Positions 1-8,582 of a DNA stretch of 64,000 bases are shown here, in pieces. Source of the DNA: Chitinophaga jiangningensis (GTDB lineage Bacteria > Bacteroidota > Bacteroidia > Chitinophagales > Chitinophagaceae); the NCBI RefSeq assembly GCF_900142605.1, contig NZ_FRBL01000015.1, forward strand, positions 35,432 through 99,431, in the 5' to 3' direction. Below the pieces are notes generated by a model. That model searched no databases. It was not told the DNA's origin and saw only the letters and a program-made list of their open reading frames with translations. The position numbers were made by a program, and so were the translations under genes. Within the stretch, counting starts at the first letter, position 1. Every line of letters starts with the position of its first letter.

Positions 1-2056
1 CGTTAGAAAACCCGCGGGCCTGAAAACCTTTGAAGTCAGTGGTGGAAGATGTTACGTTGGCTCCGAGTACGGCGTTCACCGAGTGATTTCCGCCGATGAG
101 TTTATTGTATACCATACGTACGTTACCATCCAGGTTGAGGGAACGGGTAGCGGAGTAATCGTAACTACCTTTGTTCATGGCTTCTTCCGGAGGGTCGAGG
201 TAGAACTGGTTGCTGAATGGTGACACGAATTTGTCGCCGGTAGTCCGCGTACTGTTCATACTCATTAAACCAATCACACGCAGGGACGGTGTAATGCGCC
301 AGTCAGCAGAGAAAGCATCAATCAGTTCCGTATAGGCGGATTTGTCAAAATTGCCCAGGGAGGCTTCGAACAGTGGGTTCAGTACCGGTACATTTTTATA
401 TTGGTCCGTTTCGTTTTGGTGGGTATCTACTCTCCAGTTAGCGATTTCACGAATGAGTTTTCCATCTGCTCCATAAATCGGATAGTAGGGATTCATTTTC
501 ACATAGTCAGTAAAGCTGCCATAGTTGGAGTTGCGGGCGTTTACCTGTGTAACCGTCAGGTCGTTTTTAAGCACCAGCCTGCGGTTAGGGTTATATGTAA
601 AACTCATACCGCCGCTGTAACGGTCGCGGCCTGAATTTTTCATTACGCCGGGATCAGTCTGGTAGCGAAGGTCCACACCATAGCGGAAGGAGGAGTCACC
701 GCCTTCCACATACACGGAATGTTTTTGAGAGTAGGCATTACGCAGTGGTTGTGCAAGCCAGTAAGTATTGATCCCACTTACTACGTTTTTATATTTGGAA
801 TAGTATTGTGCGTCCAGTTCTTCCTGGGAGTTAGCTGTGTTGTTGAGAGCGGAATACAACCCGGCGAGTTTTTCGTACGCCAGTTTATCGGACGCGTTTA
901 GTACACTGTAGCCGGTAAGGTCTGGTGCAGTAGCTTTCATCTCTGCATTGTAGCTCAAACGCAGGCGCCCCGGCAACGGTGCTTTGGTAGTGATGACGAT
1001 CACCCCGTTGGCCGCCCTGGAACCATAAACAGCAGTGGCAGCAGCATCTTTCAAAATAGTAACGGATGCGATGCGGTTAATATCCATATCTACTACTTTC
1101 TGTAGCGGCACTTCAAATCCATCCATGATGAACACCGGCAGGTTATAGGAGCTGGAGAGGTTATTCCTGTCCAGTATTTCGCCATTAGGCATGGCGGTAG
1201 TACCGCGGATATTGATCTTAGGCATGGCGTTAGGATCAGAGCCCAGCAGGTTGTTATCGCCTATGCGGAAGGAAGGATCGAAGGAGGCCAGGCCTTTGAG
1301 CATGTTCTGCGGGTTGAGCCTTTTGAGGTCTTCCCCCTTCACCACGATGGCGTTACCGGTGTAGTTGTCTTTTTTGATAACCTGGTAACCTGTTACCACC
1401 ACGTCGTTCAGCGCGCTGGATTTGGGTGATAACTGGATAGGCCGGTTGCGGATGGCTGTTACCGGAATTTCCTTGGTGTTGTACCCCACACTGGAAAGCA
1501 CGAGCACATCGCCGCTGTTGGCCTTGATGGTAAACTGCCCTTTGTCGTTGCTGAGTGTTCTCTCGGTGGAGTTCTTAACATACACTGATACGGCGATCAT
1601 CACATCTTTGGTGAGACTGTCTACAATCCTGCCGAGAATGGTACTGTCGGCCTGCAACATTGCGTTGATGGCGGGCTCCGACATACCTGGATTTGCCGCG
1701 GCAGTTACTACAATTGTTTTGTTGACAATTGTAAAATTGAGCTTGAATTTTTTCAGGCAGGTTTGCAGCGCATCTTCCAGGGTAGCATTTTTGATGTTTA
1801 CATCTGTCTTAAGTTCAGTTGGGTTTACGTTTCCTTTATAGAAAAAGGTGAAACCCGTTTGTTTTTTGATGTCTGCAAAAATGCTTTCCAGTGTTGCATT
1901 TTGCCTGTTGATGGTCACGTACTGGCCGGCTGCGTATACGGGCAGGTACAGCAGGAAAATGAGTGGCAGCAGGAGCCAGGCTTTCATAAATAAGCACAAA
2001 GGTTTCCTTGCCTTCGTTGCGGGCAACGAAGGAGGACAATGAAATTTGAATTTCAT
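1..2056 (-). CDS. SusC/RagA-type TonB-dependent receptor with STN domain, C-terminus beyond window
   Basis: Outer-membrane active-transport barrel protein; the window edge removes the C-terminal barrel. From the N-terminus one sees a hydrophobic export signal, an STN domain (roughly residues 45-115, the segment that talks to a FecR anti-sigma factor), a carboxypeptidase-regulatory-like domain, and the plug with the SusC signature region including AVYGSRAANGVIVITTK. I chose the ATG at 2056, which gives a long basic pre-signal segment as is common for FecR-coupled SusC proteins in this group; the in-frame ATG at 1987 (MKAWLLL) is the alternative. It lies downstream of the FecR and ECF sigma genes on the same strand, so it is the expected target of that cell-surface signalling trio. 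The substrate cannot be told and the SusD partner would lie outside the window. Confidence 0.93.
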   Translation of the reverse strand, partial: MKFKFHCPPSLPATKARKPLCLFMKAWLLLPLIFLLYLPVYAAGQYVTINRQNATLESIFADIKKQTGFTFFYKGNVNPTELKTDVNIKNATLEDALQTCLKKFKLNFTIVNKTIVVTAAANPGMSEPAINAMLQADSTILGRIVDSLTKDVMIAVSVYVKNSTERTLSNDKGQFTIKANSGDVLVLSSVGYNTKEIPVTAIRNRPIQLSPKSSALNDVVVTGYQVIKKDNYTGNAIVVKGEDLKRLNPQNMLKGLASFDPSFRIGDNNLLGSDPNAMPKINIRGTTAMPNGEILDRNNLSSSYNLPVFIMDGFEVPLQKVVDMDINRIASVTILKDAAATAVYGSRAANGVIVITTKAPLPGRLRLSYNAEMKATAPDLTGYSVLNASDKLAYEKLAGLYSALNNTANSQEELDAQYYSKYKNVVSGINTYWLAQPLRNAYSQKHSVYVEGGDSSFRYGVDLRYQTDPGVMKNSGRDRYSGGMSFTYNPNRRLVLKNDLTVTQVNARNSNYGSFTDYVKMNPYYPIYGADGKLIREIANWRVDTHQNETDQYKNVPVLNPLFEASLGNFDKSAYTELIDAFSADWRITPSLRVIGLMSMNSTRTTGDKFVSPFSNQFYLDPPEEAMNKGSYDYSATRSLNLDGNVRMVYNKLIGGNHSVNAVLGANVTSSTTDFKGFQARGFSN

Positions 2057-2239
2057 GTTGGTCGGATTTAGTCGATAAAATGTGCAGATAATCTCCGGTT
2101 GGCAGGTCTTACTGCTGGTGGCATTCGGTCGTTATCGCATGCTTGGTTGATTCAGATAGTTGGAACTTGATTTTTACAAAATGATACACATAAGCTTAAA
2201 AATTTTAAATCGGTTACTGTTACAAATGAGTGGCATACA

Positions 2240-3379
2240 TTAATGCTTATAGCCAACGGTAATAACATCTTCTTTTATATCGAATGCAAGGCCATTGATT
2301 TCCAGTATTTTCAAAACATCTTCCAGTTTACTGCTGCGGGATATTTCCCCGAAAAATCTTTCATCAGGTATATTGCCGTTGTATTTGATCTTTACATTAT
2401 ACCAGCGTGCGATGTCGCGCATGACAGCAGGCAGATCATCATTCTTGAATGAGAACAGGTTGTTGATCCATGCCGTTTCTTTTTCTGTGTCGGCATTTAC
2501 TTTACGTATGGATGCGTTGTTGCTGCAGATGGCTTGCTGGCCGGGCTGGATAACGATTGCGTTACCTGCCAGGCTCACTTTTACGGCTCCCTGGAGGAGG
2601 GTGGTTTTGTGTTCTCCGTCTTCCGGGTAGGCGTTTACGTTAAAGCGGGTGCCCAGCACCTGTACGGATTGATTGCCTGCCTGTACGAAAAATGGTTTAG
2701 CAGGATCGGCGGCGATATCAAAAAAGGCTTCCCCTTCCAGCTTTACGGTTCTGTTGCCGGCGGTAAATACTGCCGGATAGGTAAGGCTGCTGGCTGCATT
2801 GAGCCAAACGGTGGACCCGTCCGGAAGGATGATTTTATATTTCATGCCGGCGGGGGTGGAGAGGATGTTCTCCTGGTTTTGGTTGTTACCTGCGTTGGCA
2901 GGGGCTGTTTTATATAAGAGTGTTCCGTCTTCTTCTTTGGAAATGATCACCCCTTGCTGACTGGCAATCTGGCCATCCACGGTGCTGTCCAGCGCAATGG
3001 TGGTACCATCAGCCAGGCGAAGGGTGGGGGCTCCTGTAGCATACGCCATGGTGGCAGGTTTTGCCGGGGTGGCCTGTTGCTTCACCAGGTAAAGGGCGCC
3101 ACTGCCTATTAAGGCGGCGGCTGCGGCGGCTACTGCCCAGCGGCGCACCGGCATACGTTTCACCGGTGTAGACTGTACAGCAATTTCGGTATCTATTTTC
3201 TGCTTCAGCACTGCTTTCAATCCTTCATACTCCATTTCATTCTCCGCAGTGATGAGGTCATCTTCTGAGTCGAACAGGTCAAAATACGATTCCAGGAAGG
3301 CAATTTCCTCGCTGGTGGCGGTGCCTGTCCTAAAACGTTTTAGCATTATGTTTAAAAGTTCCCTTTGCTGATGGTCCAT
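2240..3379 (-). CDS. FecR family anti-sigma factor (DUF4974 C-terminus)
   Basis: Single-pass inner-membrane anti-sigma factor that holds the cognate ECF sigma until its TonB receptor is occupied. The 379-residue protein has a cytoplasmic N-terminal part (1-78), one membrane segment at about 81-99 following basic residues, a periplasmic FecR domain in the middle (WLNAASSLTYP, GEAFFDIA) and a C-terminal DUF4974 secretin-like segment (FSFKNDDLPAVMRDIARWY), all typical of Bacteroidota FecR. ATG start at 3379. It sits between its sigma factor upstream (171 bp away, with strong hairpins in the gap) and the STN-type SusC gene downstream (183 bp gap). The order sigma, FecR, SusC is the classic trans-envelope signalling arrangement. 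Confidence 0.95.
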   Translation of the reverse strand: MDHQQRELLNIMLKRFRTGTATSEEIAFLESYFDLFDSEDDLITAENEMEYEGLKAVLKQKIDTEIAVQSTPVKRMPVRRWAVAAAAAALIGSGALYLVKQQATPAKPATMAYATGAPTLRLADGTTIALDSTVDGQIASQQGVIISKEEDGTLLYKTAPANAGNNQNQENILSTPAGMKYKIILPDGSTVWLNAASSLTYPAVFTAGNRTVKLEGEAFFDIAADPAKPFFVQAGNQSVQVLGTRFNVNAYPEDGEHKTTLLQGAVKVSLAGNAIVIQPGQQAICSNNASIRKVNADTEKETAWINNLFSFKNDDLPAVMRDIARWYNVKIKYNGNIPDERFFGEISRSSKLEDVLKILEINGLAFDIKEDVITVGYKH

Positions 3380-3492
3380 CTTCGACTGTTTCTATATATA
3401 TGAGCAGAGAAAATCAAAAGCGCCCATAAAAGTTTTAAATATTTTTAAATTATATATGTTTGAATGGTTTCTCGTGCCGAAGGCGGGAAAAC

Positions 3493-3537
3493 CATTCGAA
3501 GGAAGTGGGGACCGCAGGTCTCCACTTCCTTCGAATG
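3493..3537. terminator. Long hairpin between ECF sigma and fecR genes
   Basis: Arms 3493-3513 and 3517-3537 are complementary over 21 nt with a single G-T mismatch and a GCA loop. A second, weaker hairpin (GAATGGTTT at about 3462 pairing with the AAACCATTC just before this stem) abuts it. Lying 14 nt after the sigma gene stop, it is a likely terminator or attenuator that uncouples sigma from fecR transcription. On the minus strand only a short T tract follows. Confidence 0.6.
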
Positions 3538-3550
3538 AAACAAAACAGGG

Positions 3551-4126
3551 CTACTTCATGGTAAGCATAATCGCAATCTGCAACACAATCAGGGACTCCC
3601 GCAGTGTCGACAACGCCCGCCCCATCTGGTTCCTGACCGTCTTAACAGAAATATTCAGCTGCTCGGCAATTTCCTGACTGCTGCGCCCTTCCTGGAAGCG
3701 CAGATTAAAAATTTGTTTTTGCTGGGCAGGTAAAGTATTGGTGAGTGCCTCAAAGGCGGCATAGAATTCCTTGTAAAGCACATGGCCATCGGCAAGGCCG
3801 TAACTACGCAAATCATCGCTGTCCTCCGGCAAATCCCCATACCTGCTTTCCTTCTCCATCTGCCTGAAAACACCATTGCGTGTGGCTATACGTAAATAGC
3901 CGGGGAGATTTTCAATAGGGGTGTCCTTTTCCCGGCTCCATAACTGTACAAATACATCCTGGGCAATATCCTGGGCCATATCCATATTATGTACCCGCTT
4001 ATAGGCGATATTAAACACCTCCTTCCAGTACCGGTTATATAAAACGTCAAAAGCAAGGCCGTTCCTTCTGCTGATCTCCGCTAAAAGGTCCTGGTCATTT
4101 GCATTCAATAGTTCATCCCTCCCCAT
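3551..4126 (-). CDS. ECF RNA polymerase sigma factor (Bacteroidota sigma-70 subfamily)
   Basis: Alternative sigma factor of 191 residues. Region 2 (about residues 11-70, with the DIAQDVFVQLW core) binds the -10 element and core polymerase; region 4 (about 125-175, with SSQEIAEQLNISVKTVRNQM as the helix-turn-helix) reads the -35 element. Length and architecture match the Bacteroidota ECF family that partners with FecR. ATG at 4126 (MGRDELL). It is divergent from the M60 peptidase gene across a 163 bp gap that should hold both promoters. The expected circuit is ligand-loaded SusC releasing FecR, freeing this sigma to transcribe the receptor genes. Confidence 0.95.
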   Translation of the reverse strand: MGRDELLNANDQDLLAEISRRNGLAFDVLYNRYWKEVFNIAYKRVHNMDMAQDIAQDVFVQLWSREKDTPIENLPGYLRIATRNGVFRQMEKESRYGDLPEDSDDLRSYGLADGHVLYKEFYAAFEALTNTLPAQQKQIFNLRFQEGRSSQEIAEQLNISVKTVRNQMGRALSTLRESLIVLQIAIMLTMK

Positions 4127-4289
4127 AATTGGGCATAAAACTAAAAATTGTTTCGGTTAAAAAAAGGACCTTTTGTTTAAGTGGTGGTGTGGGTTTGTTA
4201 ACCTCCCGGCCAGACAAAGGTTATCTAGTATTAAATTTTATTAAATCACTGCATACCCTGTAGTAAATTAAGGTCCATATAACAGGAAC

Positions 4290-5822
4290 ATGAAAAATTA
4301 CTATGCGCTTACTGTAGCAATGCTGTTACCCGTAGCATTACTGGCAACTGTGCCGCCATCGGATACCACCCGCAGCGATCCTTCGCAGGTAGAAATCCGC
4401 AAAGACCAACCGCTCGGCAAACAGGATACAGCCCTGCGGAAAGCAGTGCTCAGCTGGAGCCGTACCACGCTCGAAAGCACGGATTACAAATCCATCCAGG
4501 CACACCCTTCTTCCCGGTATTTCCCCGGTGAAGTGAAACCTGGTACACCCACGATAGAAAAGGTAGTGCCAATCCACCACCGGCGGCCTGCTGATAGTAC
4601 CTGGCGCATTTTGCGCCGTTTGAACGGCTACCCTGATACCTATACGCAATACAGTACGGGCTTGTATGCCCCGGCAGGCCAGGTAATCGAAATTCAGCTG
4701 CCGCAATACCTCGCTGATATGGGCGAACTGTTTGTTCAAATCGGCTGCCATACGGATAACCTCGGACAATGGTCCGCCGGCCGCTCCAACTGGGTACGCA
4801 TGCCGGATATCGTGAAATACGCCGCATTGGATAAAACCCTCGTACGCGTCAGCAGTCCCTTTGGAGGCCTGATCTATATTAAGTGCCGCCCAACGGTAAA
4901 GGACTGGTCCGCCGATATTCGTATCAGCGGCGCCGTTAGTTCCCCGCTCTATATCCGCGGGGTTACCACGGATGAACAGTGGCAGGCCCAACTCAAATCC
5001 AGCGGTGCCCCCTGGGGGGAAATCGCTACCGATCGCATCATCCTTTCTGTGCCTGATTCTATCCTGCAAAAACTCAGCAATCCTAAAAAAGTGATGGACC
5101 TCTGGGATGCTATCATCGGCGCTGAAATGGACCTGGGCCAATATCCGCAGCCGGTATACCGCCCCATGCGCCTGGCAGTAGATGTGCAGATCAGCGGTGG
5201 CTTTATGCACAACGGCTATCCCATCATGGCACATTGCGATGAAGGTACATTGAATACCATCGCTAACCCCGACCGCCTCCTCGAGCCTTCCAGCGGCGGT
5301 TCCAACTGGGGCTACTTCCATGAAATAGGACATAACCTGCAAAATCCTGACTGGATCATCGCCGGCACCGGTGAGGTCAGCTGCAACTTCTTTGCGCTCT
5401 ATTGCTTCGATCGCCTTATCGGCGACCGCCACGGCGCACACGGCGAGATGACCGCTGAGAAGCGCAAAGCGCGCATCCGGCAATACTTTGCAGTCGGACC
5501 GGATTACAGTAAATGGAAACAGGACCCTTTCCTGGCTCTCACTATGTTCTGGCAAATACAGGAAGCCTTTGGATGGGAGGCATTTAAAGCGTTTATTCGT
5601 CGCTACCAGCAAAACCTGGCAACAGACCCTAATGCCAGCTTCGCAAAAAATGAGGATGCAAAACGGGATCGGTTTGTGCAAACCTTCTCAGAAGTCACAG
5701 GACGTAACCTGGTGCCGTTTTTCAAAGCCTGGGGTTTTCCGCTGGGAAACAAGCTGGAAAAGGAAATGAAAGTATACCCGGAGTGGATACCGTATAATAT
5801 GAAGTTTGACGTTTCTCAATAA
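4290..5822 (+). CDS. M60-family (enhancin-like) zinc metallopeptidase, secreted
   Basis: Exported peptidase of 510 residues. An N-terminal signal sequence (about 1-20, ending near LLATVP) precedes a linker and the M60 catalytic domain. The gluzincin motif HEIGH is at about residues 344-348 and a downstream Glu in GTGEVSCNFF fits the HExxH plus distal Glu ligand pattern of the family. Family members act on mucin-type or other O-glycosylated proteins; that this one does is inference from family. It is divergent from the ECF sigma gene, so it may belong to the same nutrient system, although nothing in the sequence proves co-regulation. It ends in a hairpin shared with the convergent membrane-protein gene. 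Confidence 0.9.
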   Translation: MKNYYALTVAMLLPVALLATVPPSDTTRSDPSQVEIRKDQPLGKQDTALRKAVLSWSRTTLESTDYKSIQAHPSSRYFPGEVKPGTPTIEKVVPIHHRRPADSTWRILRRLNGYPDTYTQYSTGLYAPAGQVIEIQLPQYLADMGELFVQIGCHTDNLGQWSAGRSNWVRMPDIVKYAALDKTLVRVSSPFGGLIYIKCRPTVKDWSADIRISGAVSSPLYIRGVTTDEQWQAQLKSSGAPWGEIATDRIILSVPDSILQKLSNPKKVMDLWDAIIGAEMDLGQYPQPVYRPMRLAVDVQISGGFMHNGYPIMAHCDEGTLNTIANPDRLLEPSSGGSNWGYFHEIGHNLQNPDWIIAGTGEVSCNFFALYCFDRLIGDRHGAHGEMTAEKRKARIRQYFAVGPDYSKWKQDPFLALTMFWQIQEAFGWEAFKAFIRRYQQNLATDPNASFAKNEDAKRDRFVQTFSEVTGRNLVPFFKAWGFPLGNKLEKEMKVYPEWIPYNMKFDVSQ

Positions 5823-5832
5823 TTTTCACAAA

Positions 5833-5856
5833 AGCGCAGGTGCTTGCGCCTGCGCT
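5833..5856. terminator. Bidirectional hairpin between convergent genes
   Basis: Arms 5833-5843 and 5846-5856 (AGCGCAGG pairing with CCTGCGCT, one G-T pair) form an 11 bp stem. It lies between the M60 stop at 5822 and the convergent gene whose stop codon is at 5855-5857, so it probably terminates both transcripts. Confidence 0.55.
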
Positions 5857-6982
5857 AATCCATCGTTTGTTCCCGCCAGTTGTATTTATCCTCCTTCATC
5901 TTCCAGATAAACCCATCCAGCACATAATGCGTCACCTGCGGCACCGCCAGCAGCGGCACCAGCAGCATCAGCGTTACACTACTTTCTACCTCCGGTAATC
6001 CCTGGAACAAGGAGAAAAAGCGGGTATGCTCTCGCCACACAAAGCCATCCCACAGGCCTTCTTCCACAAAGGCAAACAAAGCAATCACCCCCAGGAAAAG
6101 CAGGATGCCCTTATTACTGAAAACAGTTTGCAGAAATCTGTTTCCTCCCGCCGCCACATGATATTGCTTCCGGCCATGGGCCCACACCAGAGCCATGTAC
6201 GGTATACCGTGACTAATCACATTCAGCAACGTGAACGTAAGGTCTCCCTTAAAATATATGATGCCAAAATACCAGGACAGCACCGTGCCCAATACGTGCA
6301 ACTGTTTAGGCAGGTTTACCGCCTGTTGTTTTATACTATACCCAATTTCTTTTGCCAGGTAGATGGTCATAATCGCGAGGTAAGCTCCCCACAGTATATC
6401 GAGGATTTTACCGCTGGCAGGTACGTAGAAAAAGTCATCCGCAATGAACCAGTTGAAAGCCATCGGCCCTTTCAGGTGCCAGTACAGTAAAGGGTACACG
6501 GTAGCTGCGTAAATGGTGACCGTATCCATGCGCCGGGAGAGCTTACCGGTATTTTCCTTGCGGCTGTAAATACGCAGGAATCCATACTGCTGCCTAACGA
6601 AGTGATACACCGCCATATAAGCCAGCAGACGCCAGAACACCAGCGGCCCCGCTGCATAAGCCACCACCCCGGCCACCCAGGCCAGAACGGGCACCCATAT
6701 GAATAAACGGCTTTGCCTGCGAAACGTACCTCCGTCAAAATAGGTCCGGTACACGGTGGCGTAAACATGCGACACATCAATAAACAATACCAGTATCACC
6801 CACCACGCCACACTCACGCCCTGCTGCGGCTGAAATGCTGTTGGAAACAGCCATATCACCAGCAACGCGGCAAAAGGAGGGAGGAGAATGAAAAATCCAT
6901 CCAGGGTGCGACTATAAATCCAGGGCTGCTTTGTAGTGTCAGCCGCAATAATCGGTGAGGGCACCGGCTGCTTTATTTCCAT
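5855..6982 (-). CDS. Polytopic membrane protein of unknown function, last gene of the polyamine-type operon
   Basis: I do not recognise the family. The 375-residue product has about eight to ten hydrophobic segments and little outside the membrane. Conserved-looking polar clusters sit at membrane edges: DVSHVYATVYRTYFD (near 75-90), YHFVRQQYG, a YWHLKGP segment, SHGIPYMALVWAHGRKQYH and THYVLDGFIWK. Recurrent His next to membrane helices is reminiscent of membrane metal-binding oxidoreductases, but that is only a suggestion. I chose ATG 6982 (MEIKQPV) over an upstream start at 7015 because it reduces the overlap with the preceding flavoprotein gene to 44 bp. The overlap implies translational coupling with the amine-oxidase-like gene. 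Confidence 0.8.
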   Translation of the reverse strand: MEIKQPVPSPIIAADTTKQPWIYSRTLDGFFILLPPFAALLVIWLFPTAFQPQQGVSVAWWVILVLFIDVSHVYATVYRTYFDGGTFRRQSRLFIWVPVLAWVAGVVAYAAGPLVFWRLLAYMAVYHFVRQQYGFLRIYSRKENTGKLSRRMDTVTIYAATVYPLLYWHLKGPMAFNWFIADDFFYVPASGKILDILWGAYLAIMTIYLAKEIGYSIKQQAVNLPKQLHVLGTVLSWYFGIIYFKGDLTFTLLNVISHGIPYMALVWAHGRKQYHVAAGGNRFLQTVFSNKGILLFLGVIALFAFVEEGLWDGFVWREHTRFFSLFQGLPEVESSVTLMLLVPLLAVPQVTHYVLDGFIWKMKEDKYNWREQTMD

Positions 6983-8582
6983 GGTAAAAAGCTTCTTCAA
7001 ATATAGATATGCCACTTAAATCAGAATGGGCATAAAATACATTGGCAAAGGGAGATTTTTGTGCCGCAGCTCTGACATCTCCCGTAATAAATCCTTTATG
7101 CGGGCGGATCATACCATGCCCCCACACGGTGATGTCGATATCGTGCATCAGCTCAGTGATGCCAGGATGCACCGCTTCAAGGTCGTCCGCAATGAGCTTC
7201 ACCCAATGTTGTGGTGATAAGGCAATGGCATATTTCCGGGACGCCACCGGGTCCAGGTGGTCCAGTGGCAGGTAATACGTAATCACCTGCTTTGCCGGCA
7301 ACTGCTGCGTTAGTCGCTGCTGCTGCGCGTTTACATAACCGAGCGATTTCCCCTGGTAAATGACATTGTCCCAGCAAAGCTGGTAGCCGGATGATTCAGG
7401 AATCTGGTCCAGCGTAATATTAGCCACTAACCAAGGCGAATACACGAAGGCATGATCGTATTGGCCGCCCGGGATGAGTCGCTGTGTAATAAACTGCGGC
7501 GTAGCCATGATACAGGCTTTTGCCACCAGCCGTTTTATCTGATGTGTATTGATGTCATAGTAATCCACCAGCACCTGTTTTGTTTCCGGGGTGATCTTGT
7601 ACACCACGCAACCGGTCTGCGTTTTATCACGGCTAAACTGCTGCAGGTGCTGCACCAGTCGGCCGTTGCCCTGTGGCCAGGTGAGGAGTTGTGAGGAGTC
7701 GGCATTAGCCGCCTTTCCTTTCCGGGATGCAAAATAGTGTATCCCTGCCCAGGCGCTGATAGTACTGATGCCGGCCCCGTAGTCATCGCGGCAACAATAA
7801 TCCAGGTACCAGCGCAGCTCTTCGGAATGGTAGTGCTGCTGCGTCAGCCATTCCTCCATGGTGAGCTGATCCAGCTCCCGGTACAGTGCATCGTTGGAGC
7901 TGTTAGCCACGGGAATATCGAATGCATAGCGGTTATCGCTGCCTTTGGCTTTGCGCAGCTGTTCCATCAACTCCAGGAAACGCCTGATCTCATCCTGCGT
8001 TTGATGGCTGATACCCAGCTGTGGTACCAGTCCTTCCTGCCAACGGTTACGGATATACAATCTTTCTTCCGGATCATAACAAAGATCTGTTTCATTGTAG
8101 ATGGGAAGGCCGTTTGGATCATAGCCGGTTAGTATCCCGGCCTCCGCCAGCAGGTCCAGCAGGGGCTGGTTGTCCGTATTCGGAATAGGTAAATAATGAG
8201 CTCCTAAAGGGTAAGCGCTGTATTGATTACTACCTGAGCTGGCATTACCGCCGGTATGTGGTTCCAGTTCCAGCAGCCGGAAGTTAGTAAAGCCGCTGTG
8301 GTGCAGGTGCCTGGCAGCTGTGAGTCCGGCAGCACCGCCACCCACGATCACCGCATCAGTATATTCGGTGATGTCAGGCGTACCAAATTGCTGATCCCGC
8401 ATCATATGACCCGCCTTGGCAGAAGCCCCGCTGATGCGGCTGCTGATATGGGCGTACTTATCTTTCTTTTCCATACAGGCTACATATTGTGAAACGGTAA
8501 TGGTACCGCCGGCAATGATGGCCATGTAACGGAGAAACTCTTTTCTGCTGATAGTATTACTCCTGGTATTTTCCCCACTCAT
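6939..8582 (-). CDS. FAD-dependent oxidoreductase, amine-oxidase-like, exported
   Basis: A 547-residue flavoprotein. Residues 12-35 form a Tat-like leader (SRKEFLRYMAIIAGG, an RK rather than RR variant) followed by YVAC, which could be a lipobox. The FAD-binding GxGxxG motif is at about 80-90 (DAVIVGGGAAGLTAARHL) with the downstream ELEPHTGG ribose-binding region; the C-terminal FYAHSDLSG and FEEAFYHGNKAAG resemble the terminal FAD site of flavin amine oxidases. ATG 8582 is preferred to a TTG two codons upstream. It overlaps the aminopropyltransferase gene by 26 bp, so the two are coupled, and a polyamine or aminopropylated product is a reasonable substrate guess. Confidence 0.85.
   Translation of the reverse strand: MSGENTRSNTISRKEFLRYMAIIAGGTITVSQYVACMEKKDKYAHISSRISGASAKAGHMMRDQQFGTPDITEYTDAVIVGGGAAGLTAARHLHHSGFTNFRLLELEPHTGGNASSGSNQYSAYPLGAHYLPIPNTDNQPLLDLLAEAGILTGYDPNGLPIYNETDLCYDPEERLYIRNRWQEGLVPQLGISHQTQDEIRRFLELMEQLRKAKGSDNRYAFDIPVANSSNDALYRELDQLTMEEWLTQQHYHSEELRWYLDYCCRDDYGAGISTISAWAGIHYFASRKGKAANADSSQLLTWPQGNGRLVQHLQQFSRDKTQTGCVVYKITPETKQVLVDYYDINTHQIKRLVAKACIMATPQFITQRLIPGGQYDHAFVYSPWLVANITLDQIPESSGYQLCWDNVIYQGKSLGYVNAQQQRLTQQLPAKQVITYYLPLDHLDPVASRKYAIALSPQHWVKLIADDLEAVHPGITELMHDIDITVWGHGMIRPHKGFITGDVRAAAQKSPFANVFYAHSDLSGISIFEEAFYHGNKAAGALTDYCG

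Noticed and set aside
4338..5681. 447-codon open frame on the minus strand
   Set aside because: It is antisense to the complete M60 peptidase gene, has no recognisable domain and arises from codon bias of the sense gene.
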